Numbered from the stretch's first letter, positions 26,401 to 37,990 are shown. The stretch: 64,000 nucleotides of DNA from Apiospora phragmitis (GCA_038363925.1 JAQQWL010000009.1:2976001-3040000); one strand, 5' to 3'. Numbers and translations are program-made. Notes: generated by a model not told the origin, from the letters alone.

Positions 26401-29400
26401 TTTAAGCTTGGTTAATAAGGGTTTCTAAGTCGGGACTAATTTCTAATAATAGCGGGTCTTCCCGTTATACCGAATTTCTCGCTTTTTAACAGGTTATTAT
26501 TTAGGCTAGAATAACGCGTTTAGGCGTTAATCTTACTCCGTATACTGCTTAGGCTAATACGTAAAGCTTGCTTTTTAAAAAGTTAATATTTATTACTAGT
26601 TTTTTTTTAAAGTAGGTAATAATATTAAATTATTATTTATATTAATAATATAATTTAGCCGTTTTAATAGGTTATTAACGGGGTTATTCTTACTTGGTTA
26701 ATAAACGATTATAAAATCGAAGGGGGTTAAATATATATATTAATATGTTTAGCGATTATTTAATTTATTAATTTTTATAAAGCCTTATAAGTTTCGGTGG
26801 TTTAAAAGTATTTCGATAATATATTTTATTTTTTTTAAATAATACTTTTAATGTTTAAAATATAATATTATTACGAGCATTTTTTAATTTAATATATTAT
26901 AATTAAGCTCCGCTTTGGAAAACTTTTTAGAATAAAAGGAAACCGGGTGTTAATAGTTTTCGATACTTTTTTAAAAAAGGGTTCTAATTATTACGAATTT
27001 AGAGGCGTTTATTTCTAGCCGTATTAACTTTTCGGGGTCGAAATAGGTTAAGAGCGGCGCCGTTTAAAAGGCTTGTTTTAAGAATATAAAAGCTGCTTTA
27101 GTAGGGTTATTTAAGTAAAACGCTCTTACTTTTTATCCGGTTTCGTTACTTTTAAATAACTTTATTAGTAGGGTAGCGATCCCGGAATATTTTTTTATAA
27201 AGCGTCGGTAAAAGTTATAAAACTTTAAAAAGATTTAAAGGTTATAAACGAATGTTAGCGCTAGTTAGTCCTTAATTATATCGATTTTTAAAGGATTTAT
27301 AAATACCCCTTTTATAGAGATGCGATATTTTAAGAATTTTAAAAACTTTTAAAAAAATTAGTATTTAAATAGTTTTATATATAAGTTAGTTTTTAAAAGC
27401 TTTTCGACTATTTATTATAAGTGTTTCGTATAGGTTTTTTTATTTAAAGAGTAAATTAAAATATTATTAATATATATTATATAATAAATATTTATTAAGT
27501 TTTTTAAATATTATAAAATATAATATTAAAAAGTAGCCGGGGTATTAATAAGGCTTATTATTATTATTAAAAACTCGAAATGGCCGTATCGGGTCCGAAA
27601 CGCCGTTTTCTATTCGTTCTTACGTTTAATACGGATACGGTAATACGTATTTTTAAGGTCGATTTTAAAAAAGATTATAAATTAAGAAACTTTATTTAAA
27701 AGCTTTAAAATAAGGGGTAAAGTATATTAATTCTTAATAATAACGCTGTTTAATTTTTTATAATTAATATAAAGGCGTAGGGTTCCGTCCTTTTTTAAAA
27801 CGAAAAAGATGGAGGCCCCCGTTAAATTTTATAATTCTCGGATCTTCCCCTTTTTCTTTATTTTATTTAATTATTCTCGTAATATTTAAAGTTCAAAATA
27901 TAATAAGGGGTAGATAAGTCGGTAAGGGGGCTCTATTCCGGGTTCGAGATCAATAATATAACTAGTTATTCGGTTTAACGGGAAGATATTATATTTTTCG
28001 GTCTCGAAAAAGGTAATTAGGTATTATATATAGCTAAGAATAAAGGGTAGGGCCTTTTCCCCGGGCGTTTTTCCTTCTTTTTATACCGCTTTTCGCGGAG
28101 ATATAATAGTATAATAAAAAGTATTACCTCTATAAGCGCGGTAAAAAGGGCGAGGGTTTATAAGTTAAACTTTAATTATATTAATAAAGAATTATTAACG
28201 GTTCTTTTCCGCGTCGATAACTAGTTTTAGTTTTTATATAGCTTCGTAAAATAATAAGATCGGGGCACCTTTATAACGAAAATCCCGGTTGATAATAATG
28301 TAAAAGCGTCGGATCTATTTTATAACCTTTTAAAAATTAATAAAATTAAACTTTATTTAATAAACGTTATAAGTAAAGATATATAAATTATTAATAAAAT
28401 TAATAAATATTATTTATAAAAAAGTTTAAAATAATTTAGCTTATAAAGTAAAAATATAACTAATTATATTTATTTTAAAATATATATTTAAATTAAAATA
28501 AATAAAAATTAACGATATACGTAATAAAAGAGTAATAATTATAATAAAGGCTCGTAAGGTCCTAAATACCTTTATAAAAGGATCCCTATTCGAGAAGGGT
28601 ATACCTCTATTTAAAACCTTCTCTTATTTTTCGAAATTTATTATATTAATACCCGGTTTTTAATAAGATATTTATTAATATAATATCTTTTTTACTATAT
28701 TAATAGTAAGTAATATAGTTTAAATTCGGGTGGCCCGCGGTACCGTTCCGTACCGATCCGGCCGGCGCGTTCTTAGGGTAAAACGGTAGGGTGGATACGT
28801 CCTGTTTCTTTTTATAGTTCGAACGGCCTTGCTTCTTACGCTTAAAATCCTTAGGCTCCGAATTATTCGAACTAGCGTAGCTTCGCGGGCTTTTAGCAGG
28901 CGTTATTATTATTCGGTTTTTCGTATTCTTTTTTTTTATTAATTTTAATAAGATTTTTTACCTTTTTTTTATTAAATCGATTATATTATTCCGTCGTTCC
29001 GGAATATTATCGTAATAATTTATAATATCGTAACGTAAAAACTAAAAGAGCTTGCCGAAAAAGTAATATACACGTTCCCGGTCAAAGCGCGGGCGGACCT
29101 AGCTTTTTAAGGAGGCTAGGTACTCGTAAAACTACCGCGGATCCTGGTTTAAAAGTTAATACGCCTCTTTTAATTAAGAATTAATTATAACGGCCTCGTT
29201 AATAAAGCTCTAGATAACTACCCGCGTTTATTTTAAAAAGGTTATTTAATAATATTTTAATTATTTCGATTCGTATTTAAAAACGTATTATTTTTTTAAG
29301 CGAAATTATTATTTTATTTCTTAAATTATTTAATTATATACGTATAAAATTTTAATATAAACGTTACGGTAATATTTTAAAATAGTTTTATAAATTATTC

Positions 29401-29978
29401 GTAACTTTTTAACCTAGCTTTCTTACCGTACCTTAATAAAAATTAAATTAAATTAATTATATTAAAATTTAATCGATTTATTAAAGTTTAAATCGAGATC
29501 GCTAGCTAATAAGGTTCCGTTAATATCGCTACTTAAGAATAAATTATTAATAAGGTTTAAGTTATACCCTTTTAATTTTAAAAAGGTATCGGCCTCGCTG
29601 CCTAATAAGTTCGAAAAGGATAAAAAGTTTTTTATATCCTTATCCTTTTATTAAAAAGCTTATTTCTTAACCTTTTTAAAGCGTTTTTTAAACGATAACC
29701 GTTTAAGCTTTAATTAATCGAGCTCTTTTCGAAAACGTATTTTTAAAGGTATATTAAAGGGAGCGTCGAGCCCGATAATAAATAAAGGATTACTAGTAAT
29801 ATTCGTAACTACTCCTACTTCCTTTTTTTTTTTCTCTTTTTAAAAAGGGGATTCGTTAGTCCTTCGTCTTCGCTATCCTTAACGGTCGTGTTCGGAGGAT
29901 TAAGGGCTATAAAAGTTCTTTTTTTTTTTCGAAATCGATATTATTAATAGGTAGGTCGTGTTATAAAAGCGTTAAAAT

Positions 29979-30149
29979 TATAAAAGTATATCGATCCCTA
30001 GGTATTAATAGTATGCAAGTATGATAAAATAAAGTTAACGCTTGTCCTATATATATTCTTTATAGGAATATAGGATATTATAAAGAAACTAGAAGGAGAG
30101 GGGGCCCGGGAGCTATAAGACATACGGATGCTTCCTCTGTCCTGTTATA
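29979..30149 (-). repeat. Gypsy-2 LTR, right (171 bp)
   Basis: Near-identical to 23284-23453 apart from transitions, ending cctgttata directly before GGTAT at 30150-30154. Confidence 0.88.
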
Positions 30150-30505
30150 GGTATCGTATTAAGCACCACGTTTAGGAGAATTATATAAATATTAAGTTTT
30201 TAAGATATTCTAATAACCCTTTATATAGACTCGAGATTATTTTATAATTATTTAATTAAGTTAAGTACGATAAACGAGAAAAGGCTTATAATTAATATTA
30301 TATCCTTCCGAGAGTCGTATAAAAAAAGGGAGATATTAAAGGTCTACTATATCGATAATAGAAATAATCCAGCAGATGCTTTTACTAAGAAATCCTTAAA
30401 TAAAGCCCTCGAGCAGCTAGTTTTAACGAATAGCTTCACCGTACGTACGGAAATATATATCGAGGGGCTAAACTTATACGGCGAATAATAAAAAGAGAGA
30501 GAGAG

Positions 30506-31487
30506 AGATTTTTTATTAATCCTTTTTTTATATAATTATTACCGATATATTTTATTTATTAAGTATTATATAAAGGTTAAAAAAAACCGTAATATATTAT
30601 AATTTAAATAAGTAATACGACGAAAATAACTATACGAGAACGCTACTCGTATATATACGAGAAATATCTACTTTATTTATTATTAACTTATTATTATATA
30701 ACTATTACTTTAGCTTTATTACCACCTTTATTCTCGTTACTATTAAGATTAAGGTTTACGAATTATAAACTATAATATAAGCACTAGTTACCGTACGAAG
30801 CTTAAACGTACGAAATATAAACGCCGTCCTAGTATCCGTTAAAACGAACGTATTTACGGAATAAAATATAAGACTAGATATACCGATTATTATAAACATT
30901 ATTAATATTACCGCGCGACTAGACGAGAACCGCACGAAAGTAGCCTTTATAACGAATAATACGAGCGAACAAGCGGCGAATATCATTATTTACCGGCACG
31001 CGTATCTTTATATCGCGGCTCGGTAAGTTATAAGCGCGAACTTCCTTATTTTATTATATAAAGTTAATAAACGTTAAATATCGAGAAAGAAATAAGATAT
31101 TATATATTAATATAAAACGTAAATATAGCTTATCGATTTTAAACTAAAGAAGTTAATAACGTTAAAAGAACTAACGATTTATTAATTAAATATCACGCGA
31201 ATATATATATATATATATAAAAAGAAAAATCTATACTATACGAATTATTTATATACGAAAAAATATTTACTTATAAAATTACTTTTATTAATCCTTTATA
31301 GGGGGTGACGTATTATAATATATAAAGGTTATCCGTTATTATTATTACTTTTAAACGAACGATTAAAATAACCAGTCGAGTAGACCTGCCACTTAATTAA
31401 AACGACGTCAAGAAGGTATAGCATCACTTATACGGCTTAAATAGGTACCGATTACCGGATTAGCGTAACCTATCCGTACGAAACCTG
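30506..31487. other. AT-rich RIP-type DNA following Copia, possible 3' LTR
   Basis: By position it should begin with the Copia 3' LTR, just after the purine tract, but no second copy was found in the window to define its length. A 76-codon minus-strand frame at 30756-30986 is hydrophobic and RIP-biased and is not supported as a gene. Confidence 0.4.
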
Positions 31488-31973
31488 TTTAATAGGCTTT
31501 CGTACGTACGTACAGGTTCCGGGTTTAATCGGGGTTTAATCGTTATATTCTATTATTCATATCTATCTTCAGTACGAGCTACGAGGGGCATCGTATGCCC
31601 CTCTTGATGAAATAGGAAAGGGGTTCGTGCGCGTAGGCACGTGGCACCTCTTTTGGAGTAATATAGAAAACCTTAGTTCCTGCTGTTTTAATAAAACCCT
31701 TACGGAAGGAAGACTCGTTTTAAAAAAGGGAGCTGCTTAAGTCTATTATTAAAATAAAAACTGCTAGTATTAGAATAGTAAGAACTAAAGTTTTTTATAA
31801 TACTTTAAAAGAGGTACTATGTACCTGCGCGTACGAACCCTTTTTTTATTTTATAAAAAAGGGTATACGATGCCCCTCGTAACTAATAAAAGAGATAGAT
31901 ATAAATAATAAAATATAACGATTAAGCCTCGATTAAACCCGGAACTTATACGTACGTACGAAAGCTTATTTAA
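31488..31973. mobile_element. Non-autonomous DNA element with inverted arms of about 200 bp
   Basis: The left arm begins tttaataggctttcgtacg, passes gttccgggtttaatcg and acgaggggcatcg, and ends near aaccttagttcctgctg (about 31685). The right arm, about 31770-31973, is its reverse complement with RIP-type differences. Only about 85 bp separate the arms and no coding sequence is present. The same right arm occurs at 8705-8909 beside a pogo transposase relic, so this is probably a deletion derivative mobilised by that family. Inner segments near 31586-31606 are themselves palindromic (aggggcat/atgcccct). Ends are accurate to a few bases. Confidence 0.75.
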
Positions 31974-32034
31974 TAAAAATAGTAACCGAAAGCGACGAGA
32001 AGAGATAATATAGGTCTTAGCTAGTTAAAATAAG

Positions 32035-32440
32035 GCCCTTACACTTATCTAGACTCCTTTCGCTAATAATATATTATAGTTAATATTAAAAAAGTCTATT
32101 AATTTAAAGCATTAAATTCGATACTTTTATTAATTAAATTAAAGCGACCCTATTATATAACGCCAGCTATTTAAAAAGATTTAAAAAAGGTATCACGAGA
32201 AGGATTATTTATTAATTAATACGGAATTAAAAATCTAGTCCTTAAAAGAGAAGTTAAAGCTCGTAAGGCCACAAAAGAAGCGAAGGGTACAGATTAGCCC
32301 GAATTCGAAATTTGCTTCAATTAAAAGCGTACAACGTACAAGGGAGGGGCCAGACTAGGTTAAAATTAAGGAATCGAATTTAAGATATCTACTATATCTA
32401 CAGTCGAAAGCAATTGCATTATAGTCCAGAATTAAAGGAA
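32035..32440 (+). pseudogene. Pogo/Fot1-type transposase C-terminal relic
   Basis: The plus-strand frame reads LKEKLKLVRPQKKRRVQI followed by PNSKFASIKSVQRTREG. This is the basic C-terminal segment typical of fungal pogo-type transposases (family form KLRPKKRRKVQ.DPN..FA.I..I...Q). Several stops interrupt it. No DDE core was found directly upstream; the long-armed element at 31488-31973 lies there instead. It is probably the tail of a separate transposon copy at the edge of the AT block. Confidence 0.6.
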
Positions 32441-32514
32441 TAGTAGCTATTTAGAGTTGGTGGTCGATTTCCGCGTTCTATTTTGATGGGGTGTCGGTTA
32501 TGGGGTGGCGTACG

Positions 32515-33231
32515 TTAATCCTCTTCTTTCATCAACGCCCGTTCAATGTCGTACAGTAGTAGGTGGGAGTCAGGTGAAACTGGGCGTAAACCTTCGTCAA
32601 AGATGACACGGGTAAGCCAGGAATATATACAGGCCTCGGCAATGCCCTCTTGAGCACCATCAAGACGAGATTCGAATCTAAACTTTCTTTCATGCTTCAG
32701 GACTTGGCTAAAAATCGAGCCATAGAGGGGCTCTTTCTTGGCAACCTCGAGTGCCTTTGTAGCCTTGTCTTTGTTAAAAAAGGCTGGGTCAATATGGGTA
32801 TTGATCCAGTTGGTTAAATATCCAACCCATTCCCTGAATGCCTAAACGAAACTGTTAGTATAGCAAGTCTTAATCAATAGAAAGGATAAGAATCTTACAC
32901 TTTCTCCCGAATCTGTGAATAATCCTTTTGATTCTGGCTGAAGGCTCATGATTTGTCTTATCGCATAAGTATTCATTCGTTCTGCTTGTTGGCGGCCTTC
33001 TTCTGATCGTTTGAGGTCTTGAACGTGCTTTCTTTCCTGCTCCTCGTGACGTTTGAACCCATCCTTTAGACTGCCTATTGCCTCGTCCAACATGGTACTG
33101 AGCCGCTCCAGTTCCTCTTCAATATGCTGGTCGTCAGCCATTTTTGCCGAGCGGTGATGATGTTTTGGATTCGCCGGGCTTGTTGCTGGTTTCTTTTTGA
33201 GTTTTGGATTGTGGACGGAGTAGCTTACCAC
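32515..33231 (-). CDS. Unknown helical protein with N-terminal coiled coil, two exons
   Basis: Exon 1 runs 33231-32899, exon 2 32841-32515. The intron 32842-32898 (57 bp) has gtaaga, a perfect tactaac branch site and tttag, and joins GES to AFREWVG in frame, giving 219 residues. A downstream Met at residue 31 (MADDQ) is an alternative start; the first 30 residues are basic and His/Pro-rich. Residues of about 34-95 form a Glu/Lys/Arg-rich probable coiled coil; the rest is helical, with no signal peptide and no membrane span. I do not recognise the family. It is the first intact gene to the right of the transposon block. Confidence 0.7.
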
Positions 33232-34509
33232 CTGGAAACAAGCTTTAATATATATAGTTTCCTATAAGCCACTTCGCCGCGTTGCATGGTTGCCTCTCAA
33301 AGCTTCTGTTGTCTTTCAAATTTCTTTGGTTTTATTCTCGTCTTTCTGCTTGCTATTCCTCTTATTGTATTGCCGCCAATGAAAAGAAGCGCAGCGCAAC
33401 AAAGGAATCTTCTGAACGTTTGGTCCATCTTCCATTGTATCATACGCGATTATGGCTTCTATTACATTAAACCAGTTGACCGAGCCTTCTCTTTGTAGCA
33501 TTAATGACTGCAGGAAGGGCAAGAGGGGCCATCTCGGCCAAGATAGGATACTAACAACATGAGCTACGTGTACGGTACTAATTAAGTGCGCGACAGCTAC
33601 TCATACGAGATCCATCCTATTTAATAGAGGCCTTCGCTGACCCAGCCGGAAGGGGTTGGGGGCTTCCAGGAGTATAGTGTCTGTGATTTTGGCCCCGACA
33701 GCTTGGTATACCTTATTCAAGCCTTTCATAGGACGGGAGAGAGCACATGGCTGACTTGCGACGCATTACAACGGCGTGTACTTTGCATACCCATGCATCG
33801 TCACCTACGACCCGAATTAAAACTAATGAGTGAACGCCACGGTACACAGTTGACTAGGAAAACCCCCAACTTCGGGTCCTCGACCCCTGTCCAAACATCA
33901 AATGACTGTCCCGACCGTTTGGGTGACAGATGCCTTTGTTGGAAGTTTCTTGATCCTGAAATCCTACGCAGCGCTATTATGGACAGTCTTTCAAACCTAT
34001 GAACGCTCTAGAGCAACACTTGGGGCTGAAGACCCCTGTTTCGCGCTCGATCCTGCGGATGACCTAGTGTAAACTGAGTTTCGGGCTGTTGGGCCAGCCA
34101 TGCCACCCCCAGTTGCGCCTAATGCAGCCCCGAACCTTTAGCTGGTGCCACCCGACGCCAGAAACACAGAGCCGGGCGGTTTGCTAAGTCAGCAACGAGG
34201 CATTCCTTGGGAAACCTTACAGAGGCTGAACCTTTTGGAGCATGGGGAAGGCGCTGGTCAGCAGCAACGTCTTCGTTCGTGCGATGACTAGGTCGGGTTT
34301 CACGAGTACCTCACCACGAGGCGATTGAGGTAATTGATATAAATATCGTTTGATATTCTCCGAATCGTCAACATCCATCATCACTCCACACTCCAAAACA
34401 GTCACAGCAACCAGCATCGCTTACTCACATTCGCTATACATCTCACACTCGCTTCTCGCTCACAGCATCCAATCATCACTAAGCCCATTCCTTCCAACAA
34501 CGAACCAAA
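33232..34509. other. Intergenic, no supportable gene
   Basis: Holds several open frames under 100 codons without motifs or plausible splicing. The last 150 bp before 34510 are rich in ca/tc tracts (cactccaca, catctcacactcgc), a usual promoter and 5' leader composition in filamentous fungi, fitting the secreted protein that follows. Confidence 0.5.
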
Positions 34510-35306
34510 ATGAAGACCACTATCCTCGCCACCACCTTCGCCGCCACCGCTCTGGCAGTCCCCACTATGGATGCGCTCGTCCAGTGCCCCAAGAACACGG
34601 CCCAGCCTGATGGGAGCCTGCCCAACAGCGCCTCGGACTTCGTCTCCCCTCGTTGCTGCTGCAAATCTCGGCCAAGGAGCCCAACAAGACGTTCCCGGCC
34701 AGCGTCACGGCCGAGGTCACTCCGGGCGACAAGTGCACCATCTTCAACCTGGATCTCCCGGTCAAGGAGACCAAGAACAAGGTGTGCAACCTGGTGTTCG
34801 ACTTCCCCGACAAGCCCGAGGCCTCCCTGAAGGCCCTGTCCCAGAAGATGGTGAGCGGCTTCGGCGGCGACCTGGTGGCCGACCACCGCCGCCCGCGCCA
34901 CGACGGCGGCAAGGAGGGAGGCGCGCACGAGCACGAGCACAAGCACCACCACAGGAACCACCCGCGCCAGTCGTCGCCGCTCGCGTCCTCGCTGGACTAC
35001 CTGTTCGACGGCCCGGGCAACTTCCACTTCATCGGGTACGACCTCGGCGTCGGCGCCGTCGCGGGCAAGACTACCTACGCGCACCAGCCGGCGCCCGGCC
35101 CCAGCCCGGCCGACGCCCCGCCCAAGCTGCAACCCGGCCACAGCTACGTCATCAACAGCGCGCCCTGCGAGTTCCCCGCCAACGTGACCAGCGTCAAGGT
35201 CAGCGGCGCCCTCTGCTCCGACGACACCCACCTCCGCTACGACCAGGGCTACCTCGGCACTTGCCCCATGGGCTTCTACGTCGTGCTGACCGATGCCGCT
35301 AAATAA
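34510..35306 (+). CDS. Secreted But2-like cell-surface protein with a His-rich loop, one frame break
   Basis: The start at 34510 (accaaaATGaag) gives a clear signal peptide, MKTTILATTFAATALAV. The conserved part lies in another frame from 34647: CTIFNLDLP, then CNLVFDFPDKPEAS, then FHFIGYDLGVGA, then YVINSAPCEFPANV, ending YDQGYLGTCPMGFYVVL. This matches the layout of the fungal But2 C-terminal domain of secreted proteins. Adding one C to the CCCC run 34646-34649 joins signal peptide and domain, and no intron could do so in the space. The gene would encode about 265 residues. An insertion not expected in the domain, AHEHEHKHHHRNH (about 34924-34962), is His-rich and could bind metal. GC content is markedly high from 34650 to 35300. 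Confidence 0.7.
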
Positions 35307-36123
35307 GGGGTGCTTTCATATTTCGTTGCTCTGGGGTTCCGTGTTCTCGGTCTCTGTGTTTTAAGTGGTTTTCTTAATTTGATGGGCTATCTATTTTTTC
35401 TCTTTTTCTTTTGGCAGTGTTTGCTGGAAGCTGTGGCGACTGGATTATGGCTGATAATTATTTGTTTTCCCCATTTCTGCTGGAGACATAGTTCGGTGGC
35501 GGATAGAATATGTGATTAATGGATTTATGCTATACATATAATACGTAGCTTTACATACTTACTATATATACACTGTACTATATTAATATGCCCGAAGTTG
35601 TCTCTCGAGCCACACTGCAGTCATACCGTACAGGTTTTGGATCTGAGAATCTTCGAATTGTTGAAGTTAACGATAAGGGAAGGTCCAAATGCGATCCCTC
35701 GACTGAAGACAAGTAAAATCGATATGTTGAAGGCATGTCGCCAGCATGGGCCGAGGCGCGGAACTGAATTGTCCACTCGGAATTGTAGCAGCAATACGGA
35801 GTAAAAGCTACCTAATATACTTGACCGCACCCCCACCGGCACGGCCCCACCGTGCATGGGTCCGGAGTGGTCTCCGAGGACCAGTCAGGAGAAGGAGATT
35901 GCCACGTGCTAAACCTTCATCTTGGCTGCGCGCTTTTCTTCGCGCAATTGGGAGTCATGCAAGATGCTATCGTGCTGGGCCGCTCAAGCCGGGCGGGGTG
36001 TGTCCGGATTGGCAAAGGTGATGAGGCCGATTAGGGTGGTGACAATCTTCGCGCCTCTTTTACTGACGTCTTGCAACCCATCCTGGCTATCCATCTGTAG
36101 AAAACAAGAAACCAATTCAAACA
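35307..36123. other. Intergenic, no supportable gene
   Basis: Contains a TC-rich probable 3' UTR to about 35560 and then the upstream region of the metallo-beta-lactamase-fold gene. Open frames at 35746-36034 overlap in several frames without motifs. Confidence 0.5.
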
Positions 36124-37372
36124 ATGGCACAATCAACCATCGAATGGTTCGGTCTGTTTACCCATCGGTATTCCCTACATTTCTGACAGCTAACGTCTGA
36201 GAAAAGGGGCCACAACCTTCCGCTTACGCACCTGCGGTGTTACGATCTTCTTGGACACATGGCTAGACAAGCCAGATGCGATGCCTAGCCATCTTGCAGT
36301 CGATGACGTAACTGAGGCTGATTATATATTCATCTCCCACGCACACTTTGATCAGTGAGTATCTGGTTGGCGTTCTGCCGTCGACATGCATGTGATGGGG
36401 GAAAGCGCCGGTAACGCTAACTCAATGCCTAACCAATAAGCCTTCCCGGAGCCGACCGTATCGCCATTAGGACAGGTGCAATCGTGATAGCCAATTGCGA
36501 AGCCATCAACTGCCTCCGAAATGCCGGGGTCCCGGATGAGCAGCTGTTTCCCGTCCAGGGCGGCGAGTGTATACCCCTCTTCATGCGCGAGATTCGCGAC
36601 AGGGCCAAGGAAGACGAGAGTATGAGGAAACCCGGATTCCCCGGCGCTCCCCCGATGCCGGCCGACAGGCTTGCTGCGCTCTCCGTGCACGTTTGGCCGT
36701 CCCTGCACTGCTTGATGCCCCAAGACCACCCCGAGGTTATCGACACGGCTACCGTCTACACCGGCGCGGCATCTCCCTACAGCTGCACGTTGGATATCAC
36801 GTTTGGCATTAAGTACGGCCTGCTGAAGATCGGAGAACTGCTGCCGCCGGAGAAGCTGACGGAAGGGCACCATTCCTTCATTCGATACGTCAATGACCGA
36901 AAGCGAAATGTCTTCTCCCACTGCGATGGCGGGCAGTTGATGTTCAACTTTATCATGCCCACCGAATCGGGCGAGACCAAGGCACTCCTCTGGAGCGCCC
37001 ACCTTGGCGGCTACGAGGCCATCTTGAGAGAGATGCAGCCCAAACCGGATATCGCCATCTTGGGCATCGCCGGCCGGGCCAACTTGAATGGTAGACCATT
37101 TGACGGTTCCGCCGCTGAGTTTGCCGTAAGGGAAGTAGAGTGGCTTGGAAACCCATCTCGGGTGATCTGGTGCCTGCATGATGAGACGTACATTGACCAT
37201 AGTCGTAAGTTGTATGTTATTACCGTGCCCCCGCTAACGGTATACATATTATCATAGCTGCATTCCTCCATACAGGATCGACACCGGTGCTGCCACAGTT
37301 GCTGTCGAGAAGAACGGAAAGTCAAAGGTTCTGCATTTGAAGCATGCAGAAGTTGTTTTAATGGGTTTATAA
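36124..37372 (+). CDS. Metallo-beta-lactamase-fold hydrolase, four exons
   Basis: The start at 36124 sits in acaATGgc. Exons are 36124-36151, 36207-36354, 36441-37211 and 37276-37372; introns of 55, 86 and 64 bp have ctaac-type branch sites in the first two. The product is 347 residues. The metal-binding motif HAHFDHLPGAD is formed across the second intron. Further conserved positions are FSHCDGGQLMFNF, SAHLGGYE and a late CLHDE. The layout matches a fungal family of UlaG/RomA-like metal-dependent hydrolases; the substrate is unknown. No signal peptide, so probably cytosolic. It is intact, unlike several neighbours. It lies within 1 kb of a decayed MFS transporter and near an FAD monooxygenase, which suggests a metabolic role, but no backbone synthase is present. 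Confidence 0.85.
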
Positions 37373-37990
37373 GTTCCGATGTTAAGTTAGAGTCGGGACC
37401 TGGGGAAAAGCTTCATCAGCGGCCGCCGGTAATCTTGATAAGCAGAGAAACATATCAGCTTTCCATTTAGTCCCAGACGCGTGCAGCGTCACACCATACC
37501 CGTGGAACTTTAACTCTAGACCATAGACCATAAAACATAGTAAGACCCCTGAACCCCGAGGGCTCTGAATAGGCCCAGATGCTGCCCAACGTGCAGCAGT
37601 CCAAGGGCTACATCGAACGTATAGAGGAATTCAACGACCGATGCATAACCGCGTTTCCTCTAGAGCGGTACGTGGTGGGGGTGAATGTGAGTCTCCATAT
37701 TCATGTACAACCGGCATGCCCCTGCCCGGCCCCGCCGAGGACATAAAGGCGACCGCCTTTCTAGTCTTGGCAGCGCTCGCTCGGGGACACACACTTCCAG
37801 AATGGTCTTGTATCTGTTGTCATGCCCGGCCGTATGTTTTGGCAGCATAGTTGGTGAAAGTGCCCTGGGCCCCGTCCCCGCACTCGCAGGCCTACAAGTG
37901 GACATTGTAGCGTAGGATAAGATTGTACTTTGAATCCCTTCACAGCTCCCCCCTTTTCCGTAAAAATAGTTGAACTATTAACCAGTAGCC
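37373..37990. other. Intergenic, promoter region of the decayed transporter
   Basis: No frame here has a recognisable motif. The overlapping frames at 37641-37943 disagree in all phases, as expected of non-coding GC-rich DNA. Confidence 0.5.

Larger units (their letters stand above)
23284..30149 (-). mobile_element. Second Ty3/Gypsy-type retrotransposon (Gypsy-2) with short LTRs
   Basis: LTRs of 170 and 171 bp bound a 6866-bp element; GGTAT is duplicated at 23279-23283 and 30150-30154. The LTR ends are ta...ta, explained by RIP of tg...ca. The reverse transcriptase motif reads YINNILIYS on the minus strand at about 27448-27474 (family YxDDILIYS with both Asp changed to Asn). Gag should therefore lie towards 28700-29950 and the integrase towards 24000-26000, but those domains are too decayed to delimit. 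Removing element and duplication restores the Copia RNase H reading frame, confirming the boundaries. Confidence 0.88.
19315..30505 (+). mobile_element. Ty1/Copia retrotransposon, split by Gypsy-2
   Basis: RIPed pol reads on the plus strand. The protease motif NTGAAL (family DTGAA) is at 20607-20624. The integrase C-terminal region with LVFGIYPRIDG is at about 21485, a KPYYREEAEEPHNEPD-like acidic tail at about 21790-21850, and reverse transcriptase at about 22100-22850. RNase H starts at about 22900 (IYIFTNGSFINNKNL) and breaks at 23283. It resumes at 30155 (VLSTTFRRII), passes VYYIDNRNNPADAFTKKS and ends at 30488. A purine-rich tract (aaaaagagagagagaga, 30489-30505) marks the expected polypurine primer before the 3' LTR. 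Protease-integrase-RT-RNase H is the Copia order. The 5' end and both LTRs were not resolved; the Fot1-like element may have inserted near the 5' end. Confidence 0.85.

Noticed and set aside
23281..30161. TATTA as target duplication of Gypsy-2
   Set aside because: It would put the Copia RNase H halves out of frame; GGTAT keeps them in frame and explains both LTR ends by RIP.
30756..30986. 76-codon hydrophobic minus-strand frame
   Set aside because: Lies in RIPed DNA beside the Copia 3' end; its Ile/Phe/Val bias follows from AT-richness and no motif or splice partner is seen.
34479..35231. 250-codon minus-strand frame opposite the But2-like gene
   Set aside because: A shadow of very GC-rich coding sequence; the plus strand has the signal peptide and the domain motifs.
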